A DNA stretch of 64,000 nucleotides from Hemileia vastatrix (Eukaryota > Basidiomycota > Pucciniomycetes > Pucciniales > Zaghouaniaceae), in assembly GCA_030280995.1 (NCBI GenBank), contig JASXTE010000004.1, positions 18,925,185 to 18,989,184 on the forward strand. Reading direction: 5' to 3'. The notes beneath the pieces are model-generated. The model was not told the origin of the DNA, ran no database searches, and saw only the letters and a list, made by a program, of their open reading frames with translations. This document shows positions 32,469 to 45,104 of the stretch, one piece after another; the first letter of the stretch is position 1; each line of letters opens with the position of its first letter. Position numbers and translations under genes: made by a program.

Positions 32469-33446
32469 CAGATAGAACTCAAGTTCAACTTGAAGATGAT
32501 TCCAAAAATAAATTTTTCATGATAAAATGTGTTAAATCTAATAAATATATTGACAAAACTTAACACTTAATGAAAATGATTGATTGATTACTAGTTTTTT
32601 TGTTGTCTTTCCCACTTTTTTGTTAATAATTTTTTGGAAATGAAAGTATTTCATAACTTCCCATATTTTTTTACACTATACATCATCAGTTGAGTAATAT
32701 ATCAAGAAATGTAGAAAATTCATATTAAATAGTCCCATTATCAAAAATTGAGGCACTGTTTTTTATTTCTTTGTGTTTTCAAATAAAATTTTTCAACTTT
32801 AAATTCAATTCAATAAATTTTCTTTTCTAAATACAGCTAAGTCAACAAAATTCTATATCCTTTAAAAATTTGGAAATACCCCCCCTTCCATTTTATTGAA
32901 GCAAGGGGTGGGTATCACCAAAAAATTTTCAAGTCATCAATTTTGCATGTCAGATTTGAAAATTTGGAAATACCCTCCCCTGAATTTTATTGAAGTAAAG
33001 GGTTCAAGGAACCAGATTTTAATATAATTACATATATCAATAGATAAATAAAAAAGATATGTCAAATTTAATAGTTTTAAAGTAATGAAAATTCCTTATG
33101 CCAAAATGCAGATCAAGTCTAGAAAATAAGTTTGGAACTTTCCACAGGTATATGTTAGAGGAACCCCATAAAAAAATTAATGTTGTCATGATTACCTGTT
33201 ACACAACAAAAGGCCCTTAGCCTATTACTTTAGTTTAGTGAACTGAAATATCAGATTTATTTATTAAAAAATTATGAAAGAATAATAAATATTTTGTGAC
33301 TCTACAAATTTACATACTTTTTTGATCCACCTAAAGTTTTATTAAATTTATTACTTTGAACTTCTTTTTTTATGTTGTTTATTTTTTTTGATTAAATTTT
33401 GACTTATCTGAAAAGAGCACCCAAAATGTGTGAATTCTTGGCAATA
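32469..33446. other. AT-rich region with a direct repeat
   Basis: No gene seen. An imperfect ~50-bp unit (AAATTTGGAAATACCC, then a C-rich tract and TTTTATTGAAG) occurs at about 32867-32912 and again at about 32957-33004. Confidence 0.4.
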
Positions 33447-33696
33447 CTACAAACCTGGAGGTGCTTTTGTTGTTTGGTGATTACTTTCAGAAGAGTTCAA
33501 AACAGATTTTATGATTCCATTTCCTAAACCAAAATTAATTATACACTTATGATCCAAGAAATATAAACCATGATCTTTTATTTTAGCTGGCGAAGGAATA
33601 GGTTGTCCAGTAAAAGGATCAATATAAGAGAAAATACCCAAAGTAAGATAATTAAAATCATTCAAATTGGTGGGAATCTTTTTATAAAAAATAGCC
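33447..33696 (-). pseudogene. Unrecognised coding fragment
   Basis: About 83 residues open on the minus strand, with protein-like composition (GIFSYIDPFTGQPIPSPAK, then LYFLDHKCIINFGLGNGII) ending KAPPGL and TAG. There is no ATG at its start and a TAG precedes it, so it is at most a fragment. I cannot name the family. It abuts the foldback element at 33732. Confidence 0.3.
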
Positions 33697-33731
33697 TATG
33701 TTTCCTGAGATCCTTAATTATATAGTAAATA

Positions 33732-35075
33732 CTGTACCACCCACTGTACTTGCCATAGAATGTGAGCTTTTTGTAACAATCCATATTTTTTTGGATCCCC
33801 CAGTGCTTATTAAGAGCTCCTCCTTCATTTAGCATCTTACTTTTTCTCCATTGAGTTTGAGTGCTGCATGTACACTCAATTTTTTATCATCTTATTTTAG
33901 TTCTTTGCTTTGACCAACCATTGTGATTCTCTAAGTTAAAAGTAACAGGTGCCAGTGGAGAAACCTTGTGTGCTATTTCACTCAACTTAAGGTGAAACCT
34001 GTACCATCATTTGATGCTGCTCCCTAAACCTATACTCTGCTCATAGTGCTATTTGTGATAGTCACAAATAAATATCTTTCTTTTTTATTGTATAATCTTG
34101 TATGTACTTTCCTCTATCTTCAACTTTCCACAACATATATATCCATATCACACCAAAGAAACTGACCAAGGAGAGTCTACTTTTTCTGTGCTTTAGAAGG
34201 CCTCTTTGTTGTACTCTTGTAACCATCCTTCATAGAAGCCAATTTTTTGCACTTGCTCCTCTACTGAAAGATGTGTACCACAGTGTTCATGATGTTATTG
34301 TTTGGATTAATGATGAATAAAGAATATGATAAGAAGGAAAATAATGAAAAAGATAAAGGATAGAGACTATTATAAAGATGTGAAGTGAAACTATTGAGGA
34401 GCTAAAATGTAATGGAAAAGGAGAAAGAAGAATGAGGAAGAGGTGCAAGATATGCACCTAGTTTTATAGCGCCTAGGGACAGTTGCAAGTAGAGGGAGAC
34501 TGTGGTACACATCTTGAAAAAAGCACAGAACTTTTCTAGTTTTAAGCAGGTGCAAAAAAGGGGGTTCTACAAAGGATAGTTAAAAGATCACAACAAAGGG
34601 GGTTTTCAAAGATGCAAAAAAATTATACTTTCTGCACTCAGTTTTTAGTGCAATATGGATATATGCCAAAGAAGGTTAAAGATGGAGGGAAGTGCAAACA
34701 ATAATATATTTGTAAAAGTCAGGATGTATTTTTGACTATCACAACTAGCACTAATAGCATAGTATAGGCTTAGGAAGCAGCATCAAGTGATGTTGCATGT
34801 TTCACCTTAAGGGAAGTGTTACAGAACATAAGTCTTGTCCAATTGTACCTGTATCTGTTAACTAAGAGTTTCACAAAGGCTAGTTAAAGCACACTGCTAA
34901 AACAAAGAGGATTGAAAATCAAGCATGCATGCAGGAATCAAGGTCAAGGATAAGGAAAACAAAGAGTAAGACACTAAAAGAAAGAAGAGCTCTTACTAAG
35001 CACTGAGAGATCTTCAAAGGATAGTTGGTCTTTCAACAAGCACACATTCTATAGTAAGAAAAGAAGGTGGTACAG
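33732..35075. mobile_element. Foldback element with ~560-bp inverted repeats
   Basis: The left arm (33732-34284) is repeated in inverted orientation as 34499-35075, around a ~214-bp centre. Examples: CTGTACCACC at the left tip and GGTGGTACAG at the right tip; TTAAGGTGAAAC and TTTGATGCTGCT near 33990 against their complements near 34780. TA flanks both tips, so a TA duplication is possible. The arms are imperfect (many substitutions and small indels). No transposase is visible, so it is non-autonomous. The frame at 34102-34320 lies in the arm and is not supported. Confidence 0.72.
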
Positions 35076-36490
35076 TAACACTCTATCCTCTCACTCACAC
35101 CACTATACAAATTGTTACTCTTTCCTTAAATATTAGAGTGGTGGGTGCTTCTTTTTTATTATTATTAAAAATGAGAGCCAGCACATCTCATGCTGTGTCT
35201 ATATCTTAGTATTATAGAACTGTCTTTATCTACACTTTCAATGCCTTGAGATACTTGATATTGGTTTTAGTAGGATAAATAAATAAGGAGGAGTAGGATT
35301 TTCAGGGTGGATACACAACAAAAAAAATCCTGCACCTGTTAGCAGGTTCCAATCCCTCAATTCATCTTTTCTTGAAGAGAAACTCAGAGCTGATGCTGTG
35401 CAAGCTAGCATGCTCATTTTTTATTGAAAAGTCTTTCAATAAAAATTACAGCTAGGGTAAAGCTGAGTTGAATCAAAGATAGAGATTGTCACCTGCTATC
35501 AGGCACTCACATTTGTTTTCTGGTGGTCTTAAGAAAAAATGTCACAATAATATGTTTTAAGCTTCAGCAAGTGGGGTTTTACAAGTATTAATTGTTAGAG
35601 AGGGTGATCTTTCTGTGACATGTAACAGGGATGAGGTGAGAAAGGAAGGAATATTGTGGTTGAAATGTGGCAATGAAAAAAATTATGCAAAAAGTGCTAA
35701 ATTGAGGTCATAACTGACACCCATTTTTGAAATAAGTGACTTTTTTGCAAAATTAAAGCACTTATTTGGCTTGAAGTCTGCACTTAAGTTAAGTGCAGAT
35801 TTTCCAGAAATGAAACAACCTATATGGTGAATTGTACACATTTATTCATGAATAAATGTATACTCTTATGCCAAGTTTTCCAATTTGAGCCATCATTTTC
35901 CAATTTTGGTGTATGTTTTACTTAAGCCAGAATGTCATCTATTATGAAAACACAATATTTTAATTTATATTAAGTAAATTCAATTTATGGCTCAGGCGGA
36001 AATTCAATGTTAGATATTGGTGGGAGGGAGGAAAGAGTAGTGTATTGGGTGGGATGAGGATAATATGGCTGTTTTCCAGTAGGCTTGGGTTTGCATAATG
36101 ATGTCAGGAAGGGATAAGAAGTATTTTGGCTTGAGGAATGAGAGATAATATATGAGAGGCTAGGCAGAATAGAAATTGAGAAAGATCTTTATCTTTGACA
36201 ATAATGAGTAGATATGGAAGAGAAAGGCAAGGAGATACCAAGGTTTTTAAGTTCTCTTGTCAGAGATGGTCATTTACATTGAAGTTTTGGTCTAGACTGG
36301 AAAGTGTTGGTAGTTTTTTGGGTCAAAAGGTATGAATTAAATGCCATTGGGAGATTGAAAGTCAAGAGTTAATTGGATCCCCAGCAATTAGGCAAATTTA
36401 ACAAGGGAAAAACCTGGGGCACACAAAATGGTTCCAGGAAATTAAACATGTTTCATAAATCCTGGTGGTTTTTTTAATTATTTTGACCAT
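35076..36490. other. Non-coding region with small repeats
   Basis: No gene seen. It holds MITE family 2, copy 1 (about 35320-35525) and an 11-bp perfect palindrome (TCTGCACTTAA and complement) at 35777-35799. The remainder is AT-rich with short purine-rich stretches. Confidence 0.5.
35320..35525. mobile_element. MITE family 2, copy 1
   Basis: Inverted ends containing GCACCTGTTAGCAGGT and ACCTGCTATCAGGCACTC plus flanking A-rich CAACAAAAAA and TTTTCTGG. Each end has its own small palindrome (CACCTG...CAGGTG type). It is related to 47888-48105 by similar ends and the shared AAAGCTGAGTTGAATCAAAG-like interior in inverse order. About 200 bp, no coding. Exact borders are uncertain. Confidence 0.5.
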
Positions 36491-37064
36491 TGTGACACAC
36501 CAAATCTCAAACCGCAGAGAAAATAGGTACATTGTCATCCAGGCTGTACCAGGAGTACATTAAATGTTATAATATTTTATTTGACCTTAAAATGGGAAAA
36601 TATTTATTTATATTATGCGTATAAATTAAGATTATATTAAAAAATAAAATTACGTAACTAAAACTTGATAATAAAAGAATTAAAATAAGAGTTATATGAA
36701 TTTTACTACTATATAAATTGTATATACAATTAAATAAATAAATAATACATTGTATTCTATAAATTATGAGAGCTTTTTTATGTATTTAATAATTATAAAT
36801 TATTAATTAACTGATATTATATTATATTATCATTATAAGTTATAAATTAACATTGTAACTTTATTAAATAATTTTATACATATTATATAATCCATAAATA
36901 TTGGGAAATTTTTTGACCCTTAAATGTGTCAGAAAATTCTATTAAAGAACTTAAAACATTTTATTTAATAATTTAAAACTATTTCACTTTATAAATTAGT
37001 TATTTTTATTAAAATAAATACCTGTTCTGGTTAAAATAATTATTCCCTCATGTTTTATACTAAC

Positions 37065-38279
37065 TGTCAGCCAGGCTATCTCAGGAGTCCAGTAATTTAT
37101 ACAATAATTTACTGTAATCATATAGAGGAATAACTTTATGTAATTACAAAAGATTATTTAAATAAAATTATAAATATTTTATGAATAAATAAAATAATTA
37201 TTATACTTAATTTTATTATTAAATAAATTGTATTACATAAACAAATATAATATTCTATAATATCATGGCGTAATTTTTATGTATAAATAAATTATTTAAA
37301 ATTATATTATAAGTGTAAATTTAACCTACACTGTAATACCATTTTAATAATAACATTTATATAAACTAAGTACAACTCATCATATAATAATATCCATAAA
37401 TATTTGGAGCTTCCTTGACTCTTAATTGTATCACTGAAATTACTAACTCAATTAAAAGTTTTTATTTAATATTATTAAATTTAATTTCTCATGTTAAATA
37501 AGTTCCTTATTAAATTAATTAATTGTTTCAATTAATTTAATCATTAAATTACTTGGAATAGTAAAAATAATTAAATTACTTTTACCTATACTGATTTAAG
37601 ATTAGTTAAAAATGTAAAAATAATTCCTTTTATTTTAATTATACTTTTTTTTAGATATTTCTATTCTCTATTTAGAGTTCTTTCTCATAATTCTCATATT
37701 CCATGTTCACGTATTTATTTTCTATATTAGTTCTATTCTTTTTTAAAATTTCTGATGGTAAAGATACTTGTTTAATCACTGGTTTATTTTTTATTGTTTT
37801 TAATTAATTTCTTTTAATTATTTCTTTCACTTTACCTGTTTTGTAAATTACATTTAGAACGCTCTAGAATTACCTCCTTGCCTATATAATGGCTTTAGAA
37901 ATCTTTCTGGTAGATCATCACTTACTATACACTCACTTAACATATTTTAAATATATCTTTTTATTTATTATTTCTATTAGTTCAATATATCTAATTTAAA
38001 TACTACATAAATAACTATAGGTTGCTTTAAGATTTATAATACTATCACTGACTGTGGCGCATTGAACATTAACTATTTATTTTAATATATTATAATTTAA
38101 ATAAATTTTTACAACTTTATCTACTCTTTCAAACTCTCTTGTCATCCTCTCTTCTCAACTACAAATATCTTAATTTTATTACTCATAATTTTAATATATT
38201 ATAGTTTTCCTCTCCTCTTTTCCTTTTCCTTTTCCTTTTCCTCTTCATCTCCTCCATCCTTCTAGACACCCGGCCAATA
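37065..38279 (+). mobile_element. E5 5' LTR (1215 bp)
   Basis: Starts TGTCAGCCAGGC and ends CCCGGCCAATA. Collinear with 45105-46279 except for a ~30-bp segment near 37540 and part of a CT-rich TTTTCC run near 38220 that are missing from the 3' copy. TATATAA near 37882. Confidence 0.9.
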
Positions 38280-38960
38280 ATTGAGGGCCTCTCCGAACAA
38301 CGACAACAAAACCTTGCAACAAATGACAAAGCGCATGGACCACCCAAGCCAAAAAGTAAACTTTTTGCTGCGACCGTGTTTCAAACTTGGGTTCGATAGT
38401 TTAGGTTTATATTACATTAAATTATATATTATTTTGAAGTGATTTTATGATCACAATAGTAAGTTCACCTTTGCACCTCTCCCTCATAGTACTATATTTT
38501 TACTGCAATAACAGTGTTTGTGGCTTAATTGCTGACTCACTGAGTGTAAGTTTTCATTATATTAAAAAAATTTTTTTTTCCTAGTTGACCATAATAGAGT
38601 AAAACTCTTAGTCCTAGAAGACAATTAATATTTAATAAATTATTAAATTAATTTTATTATTATTTTTTGTATATTGGTTGACCATAATAGTACTCAGTAC
38701 TTAGTCCCAAGTTTACCATTATATTAATTTTGGTATTAATTATTTTGGTTGACTTCTTAAACCTTCTTGGTTAGTCCCATTTTAAAAATATTTTTATTTC
38801 TAAATAAACATTGTAATCTCATTCATTTGTATTACATTTTAATTTTATAATTAATTGATTTTTAATAAAAAAGTTTTAAAGAATCCAATTGATTATATTT
38901 TATTTTGAATTAACAATTTGAATCATTAATTAATTTTGATTCTCCTTTTCACAGTTTTAA
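38280..38960 (+). other. E5 leader with three bulged hairpins
   Basis: The primer-site-like TGAGGGCCTCTCC lies next to the LTR. An antisense tRNA-like motif is at 38367-38394. The donor GTAAGT at 38546 and the acceptor TCCTTTTCACAG ending at 38954 give a putative 409-nt leader intron, six bases before the ATG. Hairpins are at 38581-38617 (outer stem CTAG/CTAG, inner AGAGT/ACTCT), 38674-38710 (TTGG/CCAA, inner AGTAC/GTACT) and 38746-38779 (TGG/CCA). All have the UU bulge followed by GAC...GTC. Confidence 0.7.
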
Positions 38961-39603
38961 ATGTCCAGTAGTTTGGCTAAAAGCATGGATAACTTACATG
39001 TGGATGAGACTGAAGTGGATGTTGACACTGAATCTGTAGGTTCTTCTAAAGTAACTTACAAAAATAACTCAGCTGACAAAAAACCTTCAGGACATAGAAA
39101 TGTCAGGAGAAGTAACAAACCCCTCTCACCTAACAACTCTGAAGGAAGTAAAACCTCAGGTACATCAGGAAAATCCACTCAGAGGTATAAAAATAAAAAA
39201 GATTCCTCTAGCACAACAGGTAAACAATCTGTCAAGCCATATAAAGGAACTGAGAGCAGAAAGCATGAAGTACAAGGCAAAGGTAGACACACTCTGGCAG
39301 GAGATGCAGCAGCTTTTAAATCCCAAACAGGGTCAACCTCCTCATTTCCCAGCTTCCCAACCTCCGCCTCAACCTCAGGCCATTCAGGCATCCAGCTCCC
39401 TCAACCAAAATCAAGGCATTCTGCAAGTGGAACAATGGAAATGGGATTACTTGATGACCCACTACCAACAGAATGTACAACAACCAGCTCAACACCCTGG
39501 CCCATCCAGGACACCAAACTACAATCCATCTCTTCAGCACCATCCTTATCAGGGGGGCAGAAGAAAGAAGGCACAGGGGAAGTTTCCTCCCTTGCCATGG
39601 TAA
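38961..39603 (+). CDS. E5 spliced alternative-frame protein
   Basis: Exon 1 38961-39035 (25 codons, MSSSLAKSMDNLHVDETE), intron 39036-39090, exon 2 39091-39603, about 195 aa. Exon 2 encodes DIEMSGEV, then GIKIKKIPLAQQVNNLSSHI leading into a coiled coil, a long proline/glutamine linker, VEQWKWDYLMTHYQQN, HPYQGGRRKKAQGKF and PPLPW followed by TAA. It is unbroken although most of E5 gag-pol is broken. The Gag frame is open across the same bases. Function unknown; the homologues are in E1-E4. Confidence 0.7.
39036..39090 (+). other. Frame-switching intron in E5 gag (55 nt)
   Basis: Donor TCT/GTAGGTTC, branch-like CAGCTGAC, acceptor AACCTTCAG/GACA. It is 55 nt. A second GTAACT inside could be an alternative donor, but it would not give the same frame switch. 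Confidence 0.68.
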
Positions 39604-42600
39604 ATAATTTGTTTGATAAGCACGTTGGAATATACAATAACAAACCTTCTTCAGGTAATAATGTGGACCCTGAAAGAACAGTTAAGCCCTTGAAGAAACA
39701 ACTTCCTTTAATAAGTAGCACCATTGATGTAATTAGCAAATTATCATTTGATGAACCTTTACATTTGACTTCTACTTCTTTAATTAACCCTTCTCTTGCA
39801 ATCAAGAATGATTCTGTTTCCCCTGAAGTTTATACTTTACTTGAGAAAACTTCTGAAGAAATATTGAAAGATACCCTTGATTTTAATGTTGTGAAAGATA
39901 AACATTTAAGAGATTTGTTAATACATGAGAGTGATAGATTAAATAATTTGCATTTACATTGCAAAGTGAGTTCTTCTGTTCAAGACACTGCTTATTTCAA
40001 ATTGAAAGACACATTAAATAATGTCCTGGCTCAACAAAAGTATATTAAAAGCTGACCACAAATCACTTTCAGATAAATATAATCACCTACGCAAAACTAT
40101 TGATAATATAAAAGATGAAAATACTACTCTAAAGAATTAAATTATGCTTTTGCACAGTGAATTAAGAAAATTGAAAATCGATTCTCAGAATTTAAGTAAT
40201 AAATGCTCTGTATATGAGTACAGAAATTTTTTATCTATTTCTAGAATTAATGATCAACTATCTTACATTCCTGATTTGAGAATTAAATTATCTGAACTTG
40301 AGAAACTAGTTTCTGCATTACAAACTGTCCAGGCTACTCATTATCATGAATTAAAAAATATTGCTCATACTGCTGTTAATCACAATAATAAATAGCCTGA
40401 ACAGAGTAGTTCTTCTCTCCCTTGTAATGTACCAATATTACCAGCTGAACTTCATTCTGAAAAATCTATTGCATCAAACAGAAAGAAATTTAATACTCAC
40501 CATGAGCCAGCTGCCTCTGTGAATAATGAAATATCTGAACACCTTTCAAGGCTTCAAGAACTGATAACCATGAATAATTCAAACCATAGGATGGAGCATT
40601 CCAATAGCCAGAAAAATTGGACTAAGTTGGATCAATATCCTACCTTTGATGGTAATTCTTCATCTGATTGGCAACACTTTATACAAAGGATGGATAATTT
40701 AAAGAGATCTTATAAACTACCTGATGAGGAAATTGTTTCTAAGCTAATTTCTTTATTTTCTGATGTAGCCTTGTTGTGGTATGAATCTGTTCTATTAGAT
40801 AATAACCATTATACATGAAGTGAGTGGAAATCCTTGATTGAGAATCAATTTGGTGGTTCAAAATTTAGGTTGGCTCAGCAAAGACTGTATGAAAATACTA
40901 GATATTTATCCTCCTCTGTTGAAAAATCCATTGTTTTTCTGATGAAAGTAACAAAGATCCTGAGAGCAATTGATCCAAAGATGGATTATGATATTTGGAG
41001 AGATAAAATATTGTATAAATTGCCAAATTCTCTTAGAGATTTGATTGTAGCTAGAACTGAGCATGTGAGGGAAAATTCTTCTTTCATTAACATGTGTAAT
41101 GAGGCTCTACTCAACCATAGATATGAAACCCCAGAATTACCTTAGTAAACCTTATAATGATCAGAATAAACCCTCTACCAAGCCCACAGAAAAATCTGGT
41201 AGACTCTCTGCCCCAGTTGCACCTAAAAAATATGCAACAAATACTTGTTATAAATGTAACAAATAATGGAAAAAGGGTCATGCTTGTGACAAGAAAATTA
41301 ATCTTGTTGAACACAATGAGGACACTGATGAGGTTGAAATTAATGTCAATGATTCTTCTAGTGACTGTGAGAGTAATATCTCCTATGACAATGAATCCAG
41401 TAAAGATGTTTTAATGTTGGAACAGGATGTCCATTATTTAGATAATATATCTGAAGAATGTTTATTGGAATTATCTTCAGTAGAGAATGCTGAGATAATT
41501 AAAGATATTACTAACAATCCTATAGCCATATCCCCTTTGAAGGCACCTGTTATCATTAATGGTAAAAATGTTGATGTAGTTCTTGATTCTGGTGCTGGAG
41601 GAAGTGTGGTGTCTGAGAAAGCTTTAGCTTCAGTAGATAAGGATTATCTGAATAAATTATTACCTATAACTTCTGAAAAATGGAGAGGGTATGGTTCTAC
41701 CTTAATTCCTATTGGAAAATATAAAACCTCTGTATTCTTCAAATATAATGGTGGTTTTGTAAGAGCTATTCTTGAGTTTGTTGTCATGAAAAATGATAAT
41801 TTGAGCAATTGGTTTATCATGGGTAATGATATTTTGACCATGTTTGGTATAAAATTGGACCCAGAAAATAATTGCTTAACCTTGGGATTGAATGGCAAAA
41901 GAAAATTCAAAATTTCCTCCCCTAGAAAACCTTCTGGGGATTTGTTAAAGTCTTGTAACTCACTGATCCAGTGTAAAGGCAGACCAAAAATTGAAATGGA
42001 TGATTTATTAAATGAAATAAATACTGCTTCTTTTGGTGATCATTTAACTAGTGTAGAAAAGGATTCTATTATTGCCTCAATTAATTCTTTCCCTATGGCT
42101 TTTGCTCATGGTTCTCATGTCTTAGGAAGTGTTCAGGAAGAAATGAAATTTACCTTATCCTGTAACTTGAATGATATTCCTCCTAGTCTTAGGAAAAAAC
42201 CATATCCTGCTTTTCTAAAAAAAAGAAAGGATATTGAAGATAATATTGCCACATTATTAAAAATGAACATCATTGAAAAAGTGGATGTCACCCCCCAATA
42301 TTGTGTCATCTCCCCAGTCTTGATTTCCTATGAAAAAAACAAAGCTAGATTATGTGGAGATTACAGGGAATTAAAAACTTATACTGTTGATGATATTTAT
42401 CCTTTACCCAGAATTAAATAAATTCATGCTACCTTGCAAGGTGCAAAATTTATTAGTTGTCTGGATGGTAACAAAGGGTATCATCAAGTTCCAGTTGAGA
42501 AAAATTCTCAGAATTTTTTACTTATTGCTACTCATATGGGAATATATAAGTATGTTAGAATGCCATTTGGCCCAAAAAATGCCCCTTCAGTTTTTCAAAA

Positions 42601-45104
42601 AGTCATGGATAACAAATCCATCAGGAAATCATTGAAGGATGGCTCATGGTGTATATTGATGATATCATAATTTTTTCTAAAACCTTTGATGAACATATGG
42701 TTCACTTGAATAAAGTTTTTCAAAAAATGGATGAAATCAATATGAACTTGTCCTTGAAAAAGTGTAAATTTGGTTTTCAATCTTTGAAAGTCCTTGGCCA
42801 TGTTGTGTCAGGCCTACAAATTTGTGTAGACCATAAAAAAGTTGCTGCAATTCAAAATGTGAAAGCACCAACTTCTGTAAGAGAAATCCAAAGTTTTTTG
42901 GGTATGTGTGGCTATTACAGGCAATATATTAAAAATTATCAGGTCATAGCCTTACCTCTTACCAAACTCACTAGGAAAGATGTTGCATTCATCTGGAATA
43001 GTGACTGTCAAAAAGCTTTTGATACTTTAAAAAGTTTCTTAATGACAGCCCCTATCTTAGCTCTTCCAGACTTTAACAAACCATTTGTCCTGTATACAGA
43101 TGCTAGTTTTGTTGGTCTGGGTGCTTCCCTAAACCAGAAACAAATTATTAATGATAAATCCTCAGAAGTTGTAATTTTTCATATTTCAAGAACCTTGAGA
43201 AATAGTGAATTGAAATATGGTGCCACTCAATTAGAGTGCTTAGCAGTTGTTTGGGCTCTTGAGAAACTTCATTACTATCTAGATGACCAAAAGTTTGAAT
43301 TGGTAACTGACTGTAGTGCTGTGAAGCCCCTCTTAAACCTGAAAACACCCAATAGACATATGTTCAGGTAGAAACTTGCTGTTCAAGAGTATAGAGGACG
43401 GATGACAATTATCCATAGAGCTGGAAATGTTCACTCCAATGTTGACATGTTGTCCAGAATGCCTCTGCCAAATAATGACTCCAATCCTGCTTATGTACCT
43501 GAAGATGATACTGTTCATATCCATGGTATATTTATAGTTGATATGGAAGAAGAGTTATTACAATTAATACTGGATTCATATGATAAGGATTCTGATTTAA
43601 ATAAATTAGTTGTTATCTTAAATGATCCTAAGAATGCTTCAATTCAAGCATTGATTAAAACTCTTCCTGCTAAATATCAAAGTGCTTTGATGAAAGGAAA
43701 GTTTTCTATTGAAGATGGTTATATTTATTATAGAAGAAAGCTTACTAATGTAATTGTAATTGCCCCTTCTATGAAAGAAACTATCCTCAAACTTTGTCAT
43801 GATGACATATTAGCTGGTCATTTTGATCTAGAAAAAACATTGATTAGAATCAAAAACACTTCTTGGTGGGCTAATATGTCTGAAGATACAAAATTATATG
43901 TTGAATCTTGTGATTCTTGCCAAAAATCTAAAAAGTTGACAGGTAAGAGAGCAAGTTTACTACAACAAATTGAAGCACCTAATGCTCCTTGACAAATAAT
44001 TAACATGTATTTTGTCACTGGTCTTCCTGTAGCAGGTAAAGACAGTTATAACTCTTATTGGGTAATAGTAGATAGATTCTCAAAAATGTGCAAATTTATT
44101 CCAACCCACAAAGATGTATTCACAAAAGAATTAGCTTTCTTATGGTGGTCTTCCATGTTTAATATTATTGGATCTCCAAAAGCCATTATCTCTGATAGAG
44201 ATCCAAAATTTACTTCTGAGTTTTGGACCTCTTTAATGGATATTTGTGGCTGTGAGTTAAAGTTATTTACAGCTCATCATCCTCAGACGGATGGTCTAGC
44301 TGAAAGATATGATTAGAAGGTATTGTGCCTTTGGTTTAGAATATAAAGACAATGACAAATTTACTCACGACTAGGTCACTCTATTGTCTGGTCTTGAATT
44401 TGCATATAATAGCACTGTTCATTCTGTCACTGAGAAAAAGCCTTTTGAGCTTTGGTTAGGTTATGTCCCAAATACTCCAGCTCAGATTCTCAATAATAAA
44501 TTGCCTAAGTTGGAACTACATCCTGGTGTAAAATATTTTATGCAAATGCAACAGCTATGCCAAAAACATGCTCAACGCTGTATTGATAAAGCATTTGAAT
44601 ATGAAAAGAAAAGATGGGATAAATCCCATAAAGAATACACATTTAAAAAGGGTGATGAAGTGTTGATATCCACTGTCCATTTCAATTTACAAGGTAACAA
44701 AAAATTAAAAGATCCTTTTGTAGGACCATTTGTTGTTAAAGGAATAATTGGTGATAATGAAGTAGAAGTTGTATTGTATTCTCCATATGATAGAAAACAT
44801 CCTGTTTTTCCCATTTCTTTGCTTAAACCTTATACTTCTTACAGTGACTTATTTCCCAAAAGAAGGGGAAGACATAAGAAAACCCTCAGGAAGTCACAGA
44901 AACTGCAGAAATTGATAAAATTCTCAATGATAGAATTATCACTTCTGAAAGAGGTATTGAATATTTATTGAGATATAAGAACAAGTCATCTGAAAATGAT
45001 GCATGGATACCTGGAAAATAAATTTCAAATCTCTCTACTCTGTTAAAAAAGTACAAAAAGAAAAAATTATAGCATTTTTTTATTGTTTTTTTAGAGTGAG
45101 GGAG

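Larger units (their letters stand above)
38961..45072 (+). pseudogene. E5 gag-pol, decayed
   Basis: Gag N-terminus (38961-40055), coiled-coil region after a frameshift (40144-40395), capsid-like domain (40519-41145, with a TGA at 40816), degenerate zinc knuckle near 41240, protease LDSGAGGS and RT N-part (41414-42421), RT with a one-base deletion near 42610, YIDD near 42650 and RNase H TDAS near 43095 (42646-43371), integrase zinc region (43402-43992), DDE core (44005-44316, interrupted before the end of the helix by a deletion near 44310), and the C-terminal domain with chromodomain relic (44384-45072). It has several stops (for example 42418, 43369, 43990) and at least four frameshifts, so it is not functional. 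Confidence 0.9.
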
